From: Mycobacterium gallinarum
Lineage (GTDB): Bacteria; Actinomycetota; Actinomycetes; Mycobacteriales; Mycobacteriaceae
NCBI RefSeq assembly: GCF_010726765.1
Contig: NZ_AP022601.1
Span: forward strand, 3,100,001-3,164,000
DNA length: 64,000 bases
Direction: 5' to 3'
The translations under genes and the position numbers were made by a program. Below the pieces are notes generated by a model, which did not search any database, was not told the origin of the DNA, and was given only the letters and a program-made list of their open reading frames with translations. Below are positions 19,280 to 26,448 of this stretch, one piece after another (within the stretch, counting starts at the first letter, position 1; each line of letters starts with the position of its first letter).

Positions 19280-19297
19280 GATGAGACGCGTCTCATC
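19280..19297. promoter_or_regulatory. 18-bp perfect palindrome, probable operator
   Basis: GATGAGACG followed directly by its reverse complement CGTCTCATC, with no spacer. Its size and symmetry suit a TetR- or GntR-family dimer. It lies about 900 bp before a TetR gene reading toward it and about 730 bp from yrbEA. The 9-mer ATGAGACGC recurs at 23263-23271, before the CoA-transferase operon. Confidence 0.5.
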
Positions 19298-19490
19298 AGG
19301 GCCGCCATGCCCGAGCATCGGGCGACGCCCTCCTTGATGTTCGCCCTGTCGGCCGGGGACGGCACGGCCCGCATTCCGGTCTAGGGCGCATCAGCCATTT
19401 TTTGAACCGGCACCGCCCCCGCGATTTAGCGCCCAAGGCCATGCGGTCGCGGTGTCAATCGCGCGTGAGATGAAAGCATTAAACGTCTAT

Positions 19491-19500
19491 CTATATAGCT
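19491..19500. promoter_or_regulatory. CTATATAGCT element, inverse copy of the site at 1053
   Basis: CTATATAGCT here is the reverse complement of AGCTATATAG at 1053-1062, and the flanking bases partly match too. It is 104 bp beyond the 3' end of the TetR gene, in an otherwise empty stretch, so its target is unclear. Confidence 0.3.
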
Positions 19501-19603
19501 AATTGCGATATGCCTATCGGCGAAAATTGTGGCCGGTCGCGATACCGCCTCGACCATTGCGGGCCACCACGTCATTCCGTTGCTCACCACGTCCCTCGCG
19601 CAG

Positions 19604-20185
19604 TCATTCGACCAGCCGATGTATCAGATCCGACGCCGCGGCTTCTACCTCGCCGAACGGCACTTCGGACACCCCGTTGTGATGCACCAGCCAGGACCGC
19701 TCGAGCATGGCCATCAGGATGAGCCCCGTCGCGGCGGCGTCGCCTGACGGCGGCGTCGACGCGATCTTGGCGATGCGCTGACCGAGTGCACGCGCGGCGC
19801 GTCGATGTGAACGTGCGACCGCGGCACGAAACGCACCGTCGGTCGGCATGTCGTCCTCTGAACGGATTACGAACGCGCCATTGCGGTTGAGATAGGTGAA
19901 GTAGCGGGCCACCCACGCTTCGATCGCCGCTCGCGAGGGGGAGTCGGAGAACGTCTCGATCACTTCTATGGCCTCGCGGTAGGTCGCGGTGCCGAGCTCG
20001 ACGAACAGTTCGGTCTTGTCGCTGAAGTAGTAGTAGAAGTTCGCCCGCGTCACGCCGGCCAAGTCGGTGATGTCACGGATCGTCACCCCGGAGAAGCCCT
20101 TGCGGGCGAAGGCCACACGCGCGGCGTCCAGGATTGCCAGGCGAGTGCGGTCCGACTTGCGGATGCCTGGACTGGGCGGGCTCAA
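19604..20185 (-). CDS. TetR-family transcriptional regulator
   Basis: The N-terminal helix-turn-helix is clear: AILDAARVAFARKGFSGVTI...VTRANFYYYFSDKTELF, a standard TetR domain, followed by an all-helical ligand domain. A TTG at 20185 overlaps the Rieske stop (TTGA) and gives a normal 193-aa TetR. Earlier in-frame starts (up to 20302) lie inside the Rieske gene and add about 40 residues without homology. It is translationally coupled to the Rieske oxygenase, so it probably controls this small operon and the divergent monooxygenase; the likely operator is at 21218-21237. Confidence 0.85.
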   Translation of the reverse strand: MSPPSPGIRKSDRTRLAILDAARVAFARKGFSGVTIRDITDLAGVTRANFYYYFSDKTELFVELGTATYREAIEVIETFSDSPSRAAIEAWVARYFTYLNRNGAFVIRSEDDMPTDGAFRAAVARSHRRAARALGQRIAKIASTPPSGDAAATGLILMAMLERSWLVHHNGVSEVPFGEVEAAASDLIHRLVE

Positions 20186-21168
20186 GCCCGGGTTCCGACA
20201 GGCTGCGGATAGAACCCGTTCGCCCACTCCCGGAGGGCGTCGAAGCCGGCCGACTCCGACGGTGCGAGCGCCGGCCGATCCATGTACCGCTGGTGCTCCC
20301 AAATCCGGATGTCGTCCGGCAACGCCAATTTGGCCGCGGCCAGCCGTTCCGCGAAGTCATTCGCCGACTCGTCGCTGATCCAGTATCCGGCGAAGATGTC
20401 CGAAGTCGTGTCGTCGACCGGCGTCGCACAGATCGAGATGACGCGCACTCCGTCACGGGTGTGCTCGCCGTTGAACGAGACGCCGATACCCGACCACCAG
20501 ATCTCAATGGTGTTCATCGTGTCATCCGGCCGATCAGTTCCGTCGACCCATCGCTTGCCGAATCCCACTTTGGCCGACCAGATCACGTCGTCCCGGCTTT
20601 CTCGCAGCACTCCAGGACTGATCGGTGTGCGGTGCACAAAACGAAAATGATGTGGGTCCACCGCGTTCTCGGCGATCACCTGGGGGTGCACCTTGACACC
20701 GGCGAACCGAGTTCGACAGTCCTCGGTGAATTCGTAGTAGTTTCTCGACGAGACATGTTCTCCGAGAACCAATTTCCCGACGGGCACATCCCACCGCGGT
20801 GCACTGCCGGCGACGTCGTGCCAAATGTAGATGGAATCGTTTACCTCGGCAACAGGGTAGGACCTCAGGCGGCGGCCCTTGTTCGGTCGCTTTTCATAGG
20901 GGATGCGGACATTGCGCCCTCGGCCGTCCCACACCCAACCATGGAACGGGCACTGTATGCCGTCCTCAACGACACAGCCGCCGTGCGCCAAGCTGGCGCC
21001 GAGGTGCTGGCAATGCGCGTCCAGCACACTGACCGATCCGTCGCGCTGCCGGAAGGCCACGAGGTCTTGGCCGAAATAGCGCAGGGGCACGACGGCGTTT
21101 CCCGCGATATCGGCGCTCCAGGCAATCTGGAACCAGCCCGTCGGGGCCATGCTCGGCAGCTTGGTCAT
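20182..21168 (-). CDS. Rieske non-heme iron oxygenase, KshA-like
   Basis: A 328-aa oxygenase. The [2Fe-2S] ligands are Cys53-x-His55 and Cys73-x2-His76, and the mononuclear iron motif ENAVDPHHFRFVH is the usual Asp-x2-His-x4-His. It belongs with the one-component alpha-subunit oxygenases such as KshA (3-ketosteroid 9-alpha-hydroxylase), though it is shorter than KshA. It needs a separate reductase, not found nearby. A second copy with identical ligand spacing is at 62736-63770. The substrate is not deducible. Confidence 0.92.
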   Translation of the reverse strand: MTKLPSMAPTGWFQIAWSADIAGNAVVPLRYFGQDLVAFRQRDGSVSVLDAHCQHLGASLAHGGCVVEDGIQCPFHGWVWDGRGRNVRIPYEKRPNKGRRLRSYPVAEVNDSIYIWHDVAGSAPRWDVPVGKLVLGEHVSSRNYYEFTEDCRTRFAGVKVHPQVIAENAVDPHHFRFVHRTPISPGVLRESRDDVIWSAKVGFGKRWVDGTDRPDDTMNTIEIWWSGIGVSFNGEHTRDGVRVISICATPVDDTTSDIFAGYWISDESANDFAERLAAAKLALPDDIRIWEHQRYMDRPALAPSESAGFDALREWANGFYPQPVGTRA

Positions 21169-21217
21169 CGAATTCCTTCCTGCAGAGACACATATCGGTG
21201 CGGTCGAGAATACAGAT

Positions 21218-21237
21218 TTTTGACAAAAGTGTCTAAA
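21218..21237. promoter_or_regulatory. Near-perfect 20-bp inverted repeat in the Rieske/LLM divergent promoter
   Basis: TTTTGACA and TGTCTAAA are separated by AAAG; the arms match at 7 of 8 positions. It lies 50 bp from the Rieske start and 76 bp from the monooxygenase start, so one bound dimer could regulate both. The TetR encoded at 19604-20185 is the natural candidate (inference). Confidence 0.5.
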
Positions 21238-21312
21238 ACGTAGTTGGCGTCCTTCCGCCCGGTATGGTCACCTGTATTACTAGGTAAGCGATCTAGCGGA
21301 TGTGGGTGGGAT

Positions 21313-22308
21313 ATGCAGTGGGGATTGCCGTGGCCGGGCGAAACGGTAGCGACGCAAGCCGAGTCCGCGGGCGCGGGCGCGTTCTGCGCCGGCGAATTCG
21401 CCGATCTGAGTGCCTACGTCACGGCGGCGCAGATGGTGCGTTCGACGGCGACGGCATGGGTGGGCCCAGGAATCGCCTATGCGTTCGCCCGATCTCCCTT
21501 CGTCCATGCCGCGTCGGTTCGACACTTGGCCAAGCAGGCGGCCGGCCGGGTTTTCCTGGGACTGGGCGCCGGGACACCACGAATGAACCGCGACTGGTTC
21601 GGGGTCGACGCCGAACATCCCGCGCTGAGGATGGCCGAACTGGTCGAAGTCGTCCGACTGTTCCTACGGGCGGACAACGGCGAACCGATCCGCTACCAGG
21701 GCGACTTCTACTCCATTGAAGCCGATATTCGCGCACCCGTGCTAGGGCGTCTCGACGTGCCGATTCTCATCGGCGCCTTCAACCGGGTCATGGTGCGGAC
21801 CGCAGGCCGTGTGGCGGACGGAGTGCTGGGCCATGGGTTGTTCACCGACCGCTGGTGGGACGAAGTCGTGGAGCCCGAATTGAGTCGCGGCGCAAGCATC
21901 GCGCATCGCACATCCGAGGAACTCAAGCGCTGGGGTTGGGTCATCACCGCCGTCAACGACACCGATCCGGAACGCGCGGTCGCCGATGCACGCTTGCAGA
22001 TCGCGTTCTACCTGACCGTACGAACCTATGATGCGCTGGTCGAACTGCACGAATGGCAAGACGAGGTGAGTGCGATCCGCGCCGCATTCCACAGTGGTGA
22101 CCCCCGATCGATGGCCCGGCACGTCACCGACGACATGTTGCGCGCGGTCGCCGTGTGCGGCGACAGCGCACAGGCGAAGGACATGATGTCCGATCGGAAG
22201 CGATTGCCCGACATCGCGTTTCTGGCCGCGCCGAGCTTTTTGGTGAGCGCACGTCGGCGGTCGGAGTACGACGTGGCTGCGACGTGCTTGATGCAGGATA
22301 GGTCGTGA
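21313..22308 (+). CDS. Luciferase-like (probably F420-dependent) monooxygenase/oxidoreductase
   Basis: A 331-aa TIM-barrel flavin/F420 protein. Family features include the early strand GLPWPGETVATQAESAGAGAF in short form, the central GRVFLGLGAGTPRMNRDWFG, and PILIGAFNRVMVRTAGRVADG, the LLM cofactor region. ATG at 21313 gives a normal N terminus; an upstream in-frame ATG adds 23 non-conserved residues. It is divergent from the Rieske oxygenase and shares its promoter region. In mycobacteria such proteins oxidise alcohols or reduce enones with F420; the substrate is unknown. Confidence 0.83.
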   Translation: MQWGLPWPGETVATQAESAGAGAFCAGEFADLSAYVTAAQMVRSTATAWVGPGIAYAFARSPFVHAASVRHLAKQAAGRVFLGLGAGTPRMNRDWFGVDAEHPALRMAELVEVVRLFLRADNGEPIRYQGDFYSIEADIRAPVLGRLDVPILIGAFNRVMVRTAGRVADGVLGHGLFTDRWWDEVVEPELSRGASIAHRTSEELKRWGWVITAVNDTDPERAVADARLQIAFYLTVRTYDALVELHEWQDEVSAIRAAFHSGDPRSMARHVTDDMLRAVAVCGDSAQAKDMMSDRKRLPDIAFLAAPSFLVSARRRSEYDVAATCLMQDRS

Positions 22309-22385
22309 CCCGCGAAGTTACGGCCGCGTGCGGCGACGACATGGTTTACTGAGTAGTATAACTGGCACCGAATGAAGGGACCGCA

Positions 22386-23177
22386 GTGTCTCGACCCGAG
22401 TCGCTGGCACCGATGATCTCCGCGGATACGGCGACCGGAGCGGTCCGGTCGCCCAAGACGGCCGAGCTGGTCGCCCGCACGCTCCGGCGCATGGTTGTCG
22501 ACGGCCAGCTCAAAGATGGCGACTTCCTGCCGCACGAGGCCGAGCTGATCTCACACTTCGGTGTCAGCAGGCCGACCCTACGCGAGGCAGTGCGCGTCCT
22601 GGAATCGGAACGACTAGTCGAGGTCCGCCGCGGTTCGCGTACGGGCGCTAGAGTTCGCGTCCCCGGCCCTGAGATCGTCGCCCGGCCCGCTGCGCTGTTA
22701 CTGGCACTGTCCGGCACCACGCTCGCCGACGTCATGACCGCGCGCACCGCCATCGAGCCCCCAGCCGCGAACATGCTTGCCGAGAACGGCACAGCCGAGG
22801 CGCACGACGAGCTCCGACGATTAGTCGACGCGGTTCCCGCCGCGTGGGAAGCCGGCACGTTGGCGGCCGCATCGGCACAGTTGCACCGTCGCATGGTCGA
22901 GTTGTCGGGCAATGCCACCTTGGGGATCATTGCGGGCATGCTGCACGAGATCGGCGAACGTCACACCGCCGCAGCGATTTCGGGCGCTACCGGGGACAAG
23001 AAGATGGCCAAGGCCGAATACATGAGGCTGCACAAGTCGTACGTACGGCTCGCCAATTTGGTCTATGCTCGCAAAGGCGATGCGGCAGAAGCGCACTGGC
23101 GCCGACACATGGAGGCGGCCAGTGCCGCCATGCTTCGCGGCCACGAGAAGACCCGCGTCCGCGACATCATGGACTGA
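22386..23177 (+). CDS. FadR-type GntR-family regulator (FCD domain)
   Basis: A 263-aa regulator. The winged helix-turn-helix is at residues about 25-90 (DGDFLPHEAELISHFGVSRPTLREAVRVLESERL), followed by a C-terminal all-helical FCD ligand domain ending HWRRHMEAASAAM. GTG start. Such proteins usually bind acyl-CoAs or organic acids. It stands alone in front of the CoA-transferase/TetR/P450 operon. A small symmetric stretch TTACTGAGTAGTATAAC lies 25-40 bp upstream and may be autoregulatory. Confidence 0.88.
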   Translation: MSRPESLAPMISADTATGAVRSPKTAELVARTLRRMVVDGQLKDGDFLPHEAELISHFGVSRPTLREAVRVLESERLVEVRRGSRTGARVRVPGPEIVARPAALLLALSGTTLADVMTARTAIEPPAANMLAENGTAEAHDELRRLVDAVPAAWEAGTLAAASAQLHRRMVELSGNATLGIIAGMLHEIGERHTAAAISGATGDKKMAKAEYMRLHKSYVRLANLVYARKGDAAEAHWRRHMEAASAAMLRGHEKTRVRDIMD

Positions 23178-23244
23178 CGACAAAATCCCCTCTTGCACGT
23201 GCTGGGTTGGCCCTCGCGCCTCTGGCGAATCAGTGATACGTTTA

Positions 23245-23271
23245 TCTCATTGCGTCGCACTCATGAGACGC
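23245..23271. promoter_or_regulatory. Inverted repeat before the CoA-transferase operon
   Basis: TCTCAT (23245-23250) and ATGAGA (23263-23268) are separated by 12 bp. The right arm extends to ATGAGACGC, also found in the 18-bp palindrome at 19280-19297. It lies 24-50 bp before the operon start, a position suited to repression. Confidence 0.45.
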
Positions 23272-23294
23272 CGATCGCTGCAAGATCGCAGGAG

Positions 23295-24530
23295 GTGAGT
23301 GGTCTGAAGCCACTTGACGGCGTTCGCATCCTCGAGGTCGCACGATTCACGTTCGTGCCCTCGGCCGGTGCCATCCTCGCCGACTGGGGAGCGGATGTGA
23401 TCAAGGTCGAGCATCCCGTCGCCGGTGACGCCCAGCGCGGACTCGTGCGGGTGCTCGGGAGCGCAGCCTCGGTGCCCGGATCGTCCTTCGCTCCGATCAT
23501 GGAGGCGCCCAACCGGGGTAAGCGCAGTATCGGTCTCGCGCTGGACCACGCCGAAGGGCGCCCGCTGCTCGAGGAACTGATCCGGCGCAGCGACGTATTC
23601 CTCACCAACTACCTGCCTCCGACGCGCACCAAACTGGGGATCGACGTCGAGGATGTCCGCTCTGTCAATCCCGACATCATCTTCGTCGCGGGGAGCGGCT
23701 TCGGCGCCGACGGTCCCGATCGAGACACCGGCGGTTACGACGTCACCGCCTTCTGGGCCCGCGGGGGTAGCGCGGACGGCGTGATGCCGGCCGACGCCGA
23801 CCGCCCGGCGTTCATGCCCGCCGGGGCCTATGGGGACAACATCGGCGGATTGTCGATTGCGGGAGGCGTCGCGGCCGCCATGTACCGCCGACTCGCCACC
23901 GGTGAACCGTCTGTGCTCGACGTGTCCCTGCTCGCCGTGGGTGCCTGGGCGACGCAGTTCAGCGTGAACATGGCGATGCTGTTCGGCGGCCCACTTCCCA
24001 AGCTGGACCGCAGGACTCAAGCGCCGGGCAACCCGCTGACGGGCGGCTACCGGACGCGGGACGGTAGGTACATCCAGCTTTCGATGCTGCAGCCGACGAG
24101 ATACTGGGCGGAGTTCTGCGGGCTGATGGGGCTCGACGCATATGCCGACGACCCGCGATTCACGACGCTCGAGGCGATGCTCGAAAATTGCGACACCGCC
24201 TACGAGGTCGTTCGTGACGCGATTGCGAGGCTGACCTACGCCGACTGTAAGCAACGTCTCAGCCGCGGCACCGGACAGTGGGCTCCGGTGCAGGATGCGT
24301 GGGATCTCGCCAACGACGAGTCGTTGACCGCCAACGGTCGTATCGCCGAAGTCGTAGATGCAGAAGGCAACCCACAGCGGTTGGTGGCCAGCCCCGTGAA
24401 ATTCGATGACAACCCCGAAACTCTCACCCGAGCGCCACAATTCGCTGAACACACTGACGAGGTGGTCAGGGAACTCGGCGTCGACGACAACCGGCTCATC
24501 GAACTGAAAATCGCCGGGGCCATCGCATGA
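23295..24530 (+). CDS. Family III CoA-transferase (CaiB/BaiF)
   Basis: A 411-aa CoA-transferase or CoA-dependent racemase: PLDGVRILEVARF, the nucleotide/CoA-site GADVIKVEHPVAGD, and KRSIGLALDHAEGR are characteristic. The start is unusual. AGGAGG (23290-23295) abuts the GTG at 23295, too close for normal initiation, whereas CTG at 23304 lies 8 bp behind it and yields LKPLDGVR, matching the MKPLDGVR that begins most family members. Either start changes only three residues. It overlaps the TetR gene by ATGA. Confidence 0.9.
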   Translation: MSGLKPLDGVRILEVARFTFVPSAGAILADWGADVIKVEHPVAGDAQRGLVRVLGSAASVPGSSFAPIMEAPNRGKRSIGLALDHAEGRPLLEELIRRSDVFLTNYLPPTRTKLGIDVEDVRSVNPDIIFVAGSGFGADGPDRDTGGYDVTAFWARGGSADGVMPADADRPAFMPAGAYGDNIGGLSIAGGVAAAMYRRLATGEPSVLDVSLLAVGAWATQFSVNMAMLFGGPLPKLDRRTQAPGNPLTGGYRTRDGRYIQLSMLQPTRYWAEFCGLMGLDAYADDPRFTTLEAMLENCDTAYEVVRDAIARLTYADCKQRLSRGTGQWAPVQDAWDLANDESLTANGRIAEVVDAEGNPQRLVASPVKFDDNPETLTRAPQFAEHTDEVVRELGVDDNRLIELKIAGAIA

Positions 24531-25243
24531 CCGTGCTGAAGATCGCGCACAACGACGACGGCACGGTGCGGGATCGATTGATCCGCGCCGCCGACGCTGA
24601 GATCACCGAACGCGGCATCGAAAGCGTCCAGATGGAAGCGGTGGCGATCAGGGCCGGAGTATCACGCGCGACCGCATTCCGCCAACTGGGCAGCGTCTCA
24701 GAGATGCTGGTACAGGTCGCGCTGCTCCGTTCGCGTCGATACGTCGCCGACGTGCAGATGCTGATGGCCGGCAAGCGGGGGGTATTCGCCAAGATCGAAA
24801 CGGCACTGCTCTACACCACACGCGAATTGCCGGGCGATCCGTCCGTCTCCGCACTCATCGCGCAGCGCTCCACGTCCGTGCACCATCCGATGGTGCACCA
24901 GATGGCGATCCAGGCGATGGGCTCTGTGCTGCAGGACGGACAGGCCAACGGAGAGGTGCGCACCGACCTCGACATCGACGAGATGATCGACTTCCTCGTC
25001 GAGCAGACATACCTGGCCGCCGAAGAGCTCGATCGTTCGGATACCGCTGTGCGCAGGCGTTTTCGCCATTTCGTTGTTCCTGCTCTCGCGGCGACCACCG
25101 AATCGCCGGGCGAGCGACTGGCGCTGACCCGAGAGGCCGAGGACGCCGTCGCTGACGCCATCCACGCGCTCACCAATCTCGCAGGGCATCTCAGCAGGGG
25201 GGCCCATGCCTCCGACCACCCTATCTACGAAGGGAAGCCATGA
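24527..25243 (+). CDS. TetR-family transcriptional regulator
   Basis: A 238-aa regulator with the TetR helix-turn-helix at residues about 14-60 (RLIRAADAEITERGIESVQM...GVSRATAFRQLGS) and a helical C-terminal domain. It is sandwiched by 4-bp overlaps between the CoA-transferase and P450 genes, so it is expressed with them and may repress their shared promoter (inverted repeat at 23245-23271). Confidence 0.87.
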   Translation: MTVLKIAHNDDGTVRDRLIRAADAEITERGIESVQMEAVAIRAGVSRATAFRQLGSVSEMLVQVALLRSRRYVADVQMLMAGKRGVFAKIETALLYTTRELPGDPSVSALIAQRSTSVHHPMVHQMAIQAMGSVLQDGQANGEVRTDLDIDEMIDFLVEQTYLAAEELDRSDTAVRRRFRHFVVPALAATTESPGERLALTREAEDAVADAIHALTNLAGHLSRGAHASDHPIYEGKP

Positions 25244-26448
25244 CCGACAACGAGACTGCAATGCCGTGTCCCGTCAGGAACCTCGAGTTCGTCGGAGCGG
25301 GGTCGGGGCCCGCTCTGAACAACTTCCGGATGCTCGACTCTGTTCAGGACGAGATTAGGCCTGCACTGCGCAATACCGAAGCCGACGGTTACTGGATGTT
25401 CACCGACTACGCGACGATTCTGGACGGTTTGCAGCATCCCGAGTTGTGGTCCAGCAGCGTGATCGTGCCGACCGAACCGGACCCGCCCTACAAGTGGATC
25501 CCGGTGATGGTCGACCCACCGGACCATGCCAAGTGGCGTCACGTGCTGGCGGAGTACTTCTCCCCCGGCCGGGTCAAGGGCATGAAGGTGGGTCAGCACG
25601 AGCTCGTCGGCGAGCTGGTCGACAAGCTCAAGCCTGCCGGCGGATGCGAGTTCATCAGCCAAATGGCCCGGGTGTTCCCGTCCATCGTGTTCCTCGACAT
25701 CATGGGCATGCCCGTCAGCCACCTGGACCAATTCCTCGAGTGGGAGGACATGATCCTGCACCAGGAGGGTGTGGGTGAAGAGGTGAATGCCGTTCGCCTG
25801 GAGGGGATGACGCACGTGATGGGATTCTTCGCGAGTCTCATCGAACAGCGGCGCGCCGAACGCAATCCGGACGCCGGCGACATCGTCACTGCGGCACTGG
25901 ACTGGAAGATCGACGGCGAGCCGATCAACGACATGGAGTTGTTGAACTGTCTACTGCTGTTGTTCATGGCGGGCCTGGACACCGTGGCCATGGAGTCGAC
26001 CTACGCCATGCTGCATCTGGCGACGCATCCCGCGGATCGGCGGCGGATCGCCACCGATCCGGAGGTGATCCCACGGGCCGTCGAAGAGCTGCTACGCGCG
26101 TATCCGATGGTACAGACCGCGCGGAAAGCCACTCAGGACATGGACTTTCACGGTTGCCCGGTCAAGGCCGGCGACATGGCGGCTTTTCCGCTGGCGATGG
26201 CGAACCGCGATGACCATATGTTCCCCGACGGGCGCCACGTCGACCTGGACCGCGGCGTCACGCGTCATATCGCTTTCGGGGCAGGACCGCACCGATGCCT
26301 CGGATCACATCTGGCCCGACAGGAGATGGCGATCCTGCTCGAGGAGTGGCACAAGCGCATCCCCGAATACGAACTCGCGGGCAATCCAACCGAGCACGGC
26401 GGCCAGATGTTCGGACTTGACTCGCTGGAATTGCGTTGGGATGCTTAG
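25240..26448 (+). CDS. Cytochrome P450
   Basis: A 402-aa class I P450. I-helix motif MAGLDTV, K-helix EELLRAYP, and heme loop [17 protein letters not shown] with axial Cys353. The start overlaps the TetR stop (ATGA). The 3' end overlaps the convergent ligase gene by 4 bp. Its position with a CoA-transferase suggests oxidation of an acid or CoA-activated substrate, which is inference. Confidence 0.95.
   Translation: MTDNETAMPCPVRNLEFVGAGSGPALNNFRMLDSVQDEIRPALRNTEADGYWMFTDYATILDGLQHPELWSSSVIVPTEPDPPYKWIPVMVDPPDHAKWRHVLAEYFSPGRVKGMKVGQHELVGELVDKLKPAGGCEFISQMARVFPSIVFLDIMGMPVSHLDQFLEWEDMILHQEGVGEEVNAVRLEGMTHVMGFFASLIEQRRAERNPDAGDIVTAALDWKIDGEPINDMELLNCLLLLFMAGLDTVAMESTYAMLHLATHPADRRRIATDPEVIPRAVEELLRAYPMVQTARKATQDMDFHGCPVKAGDMAAFPLAMANRDDHMFPDGRHVDLDRGVTRHIAFGAGPHRCLGSHLARQEMAILLEEWHKRIPEYELAGNPTEHGGQMFGLDSLELRWDA

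Larger units (their letters stand above)
18552..19603. other. 1.05-kb gene-free region upstream of the mce operon
   Basis: No convincing gene was found. A plus-strand open frame from 18887 to 19384 has a low-complexity arginine-rich composition and no recognisable domain. The part nearest yrbEA should hold the mce promoter; CTAA (18676-18679) and TTAG (18692-18695) form a small inverted repeat around a CACGTG at 18683-18688, but no -35/-10 pair could be defended. The segment around 19030-19210 is clearly more AT-rich than its surroundings. It also holds the palindrome at 19280-19297 and the CTATATAGCT element at 19491-19500. Confidence 0.6.

Noticed and set aside
18887..19384. A 165-aa plus-strand open frame upstream of mce
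   Set aside because: No recognisable domain, Arg-rich composition, no convincing ribosome binding site, and the palindrome at 19280 lies inside it.
22346..22355. TTACTGAGTA before the GntR gene as a TTACNGTGTA box
   Set aside because: One defined position differs and no good -10 spacing to the start is apparent.
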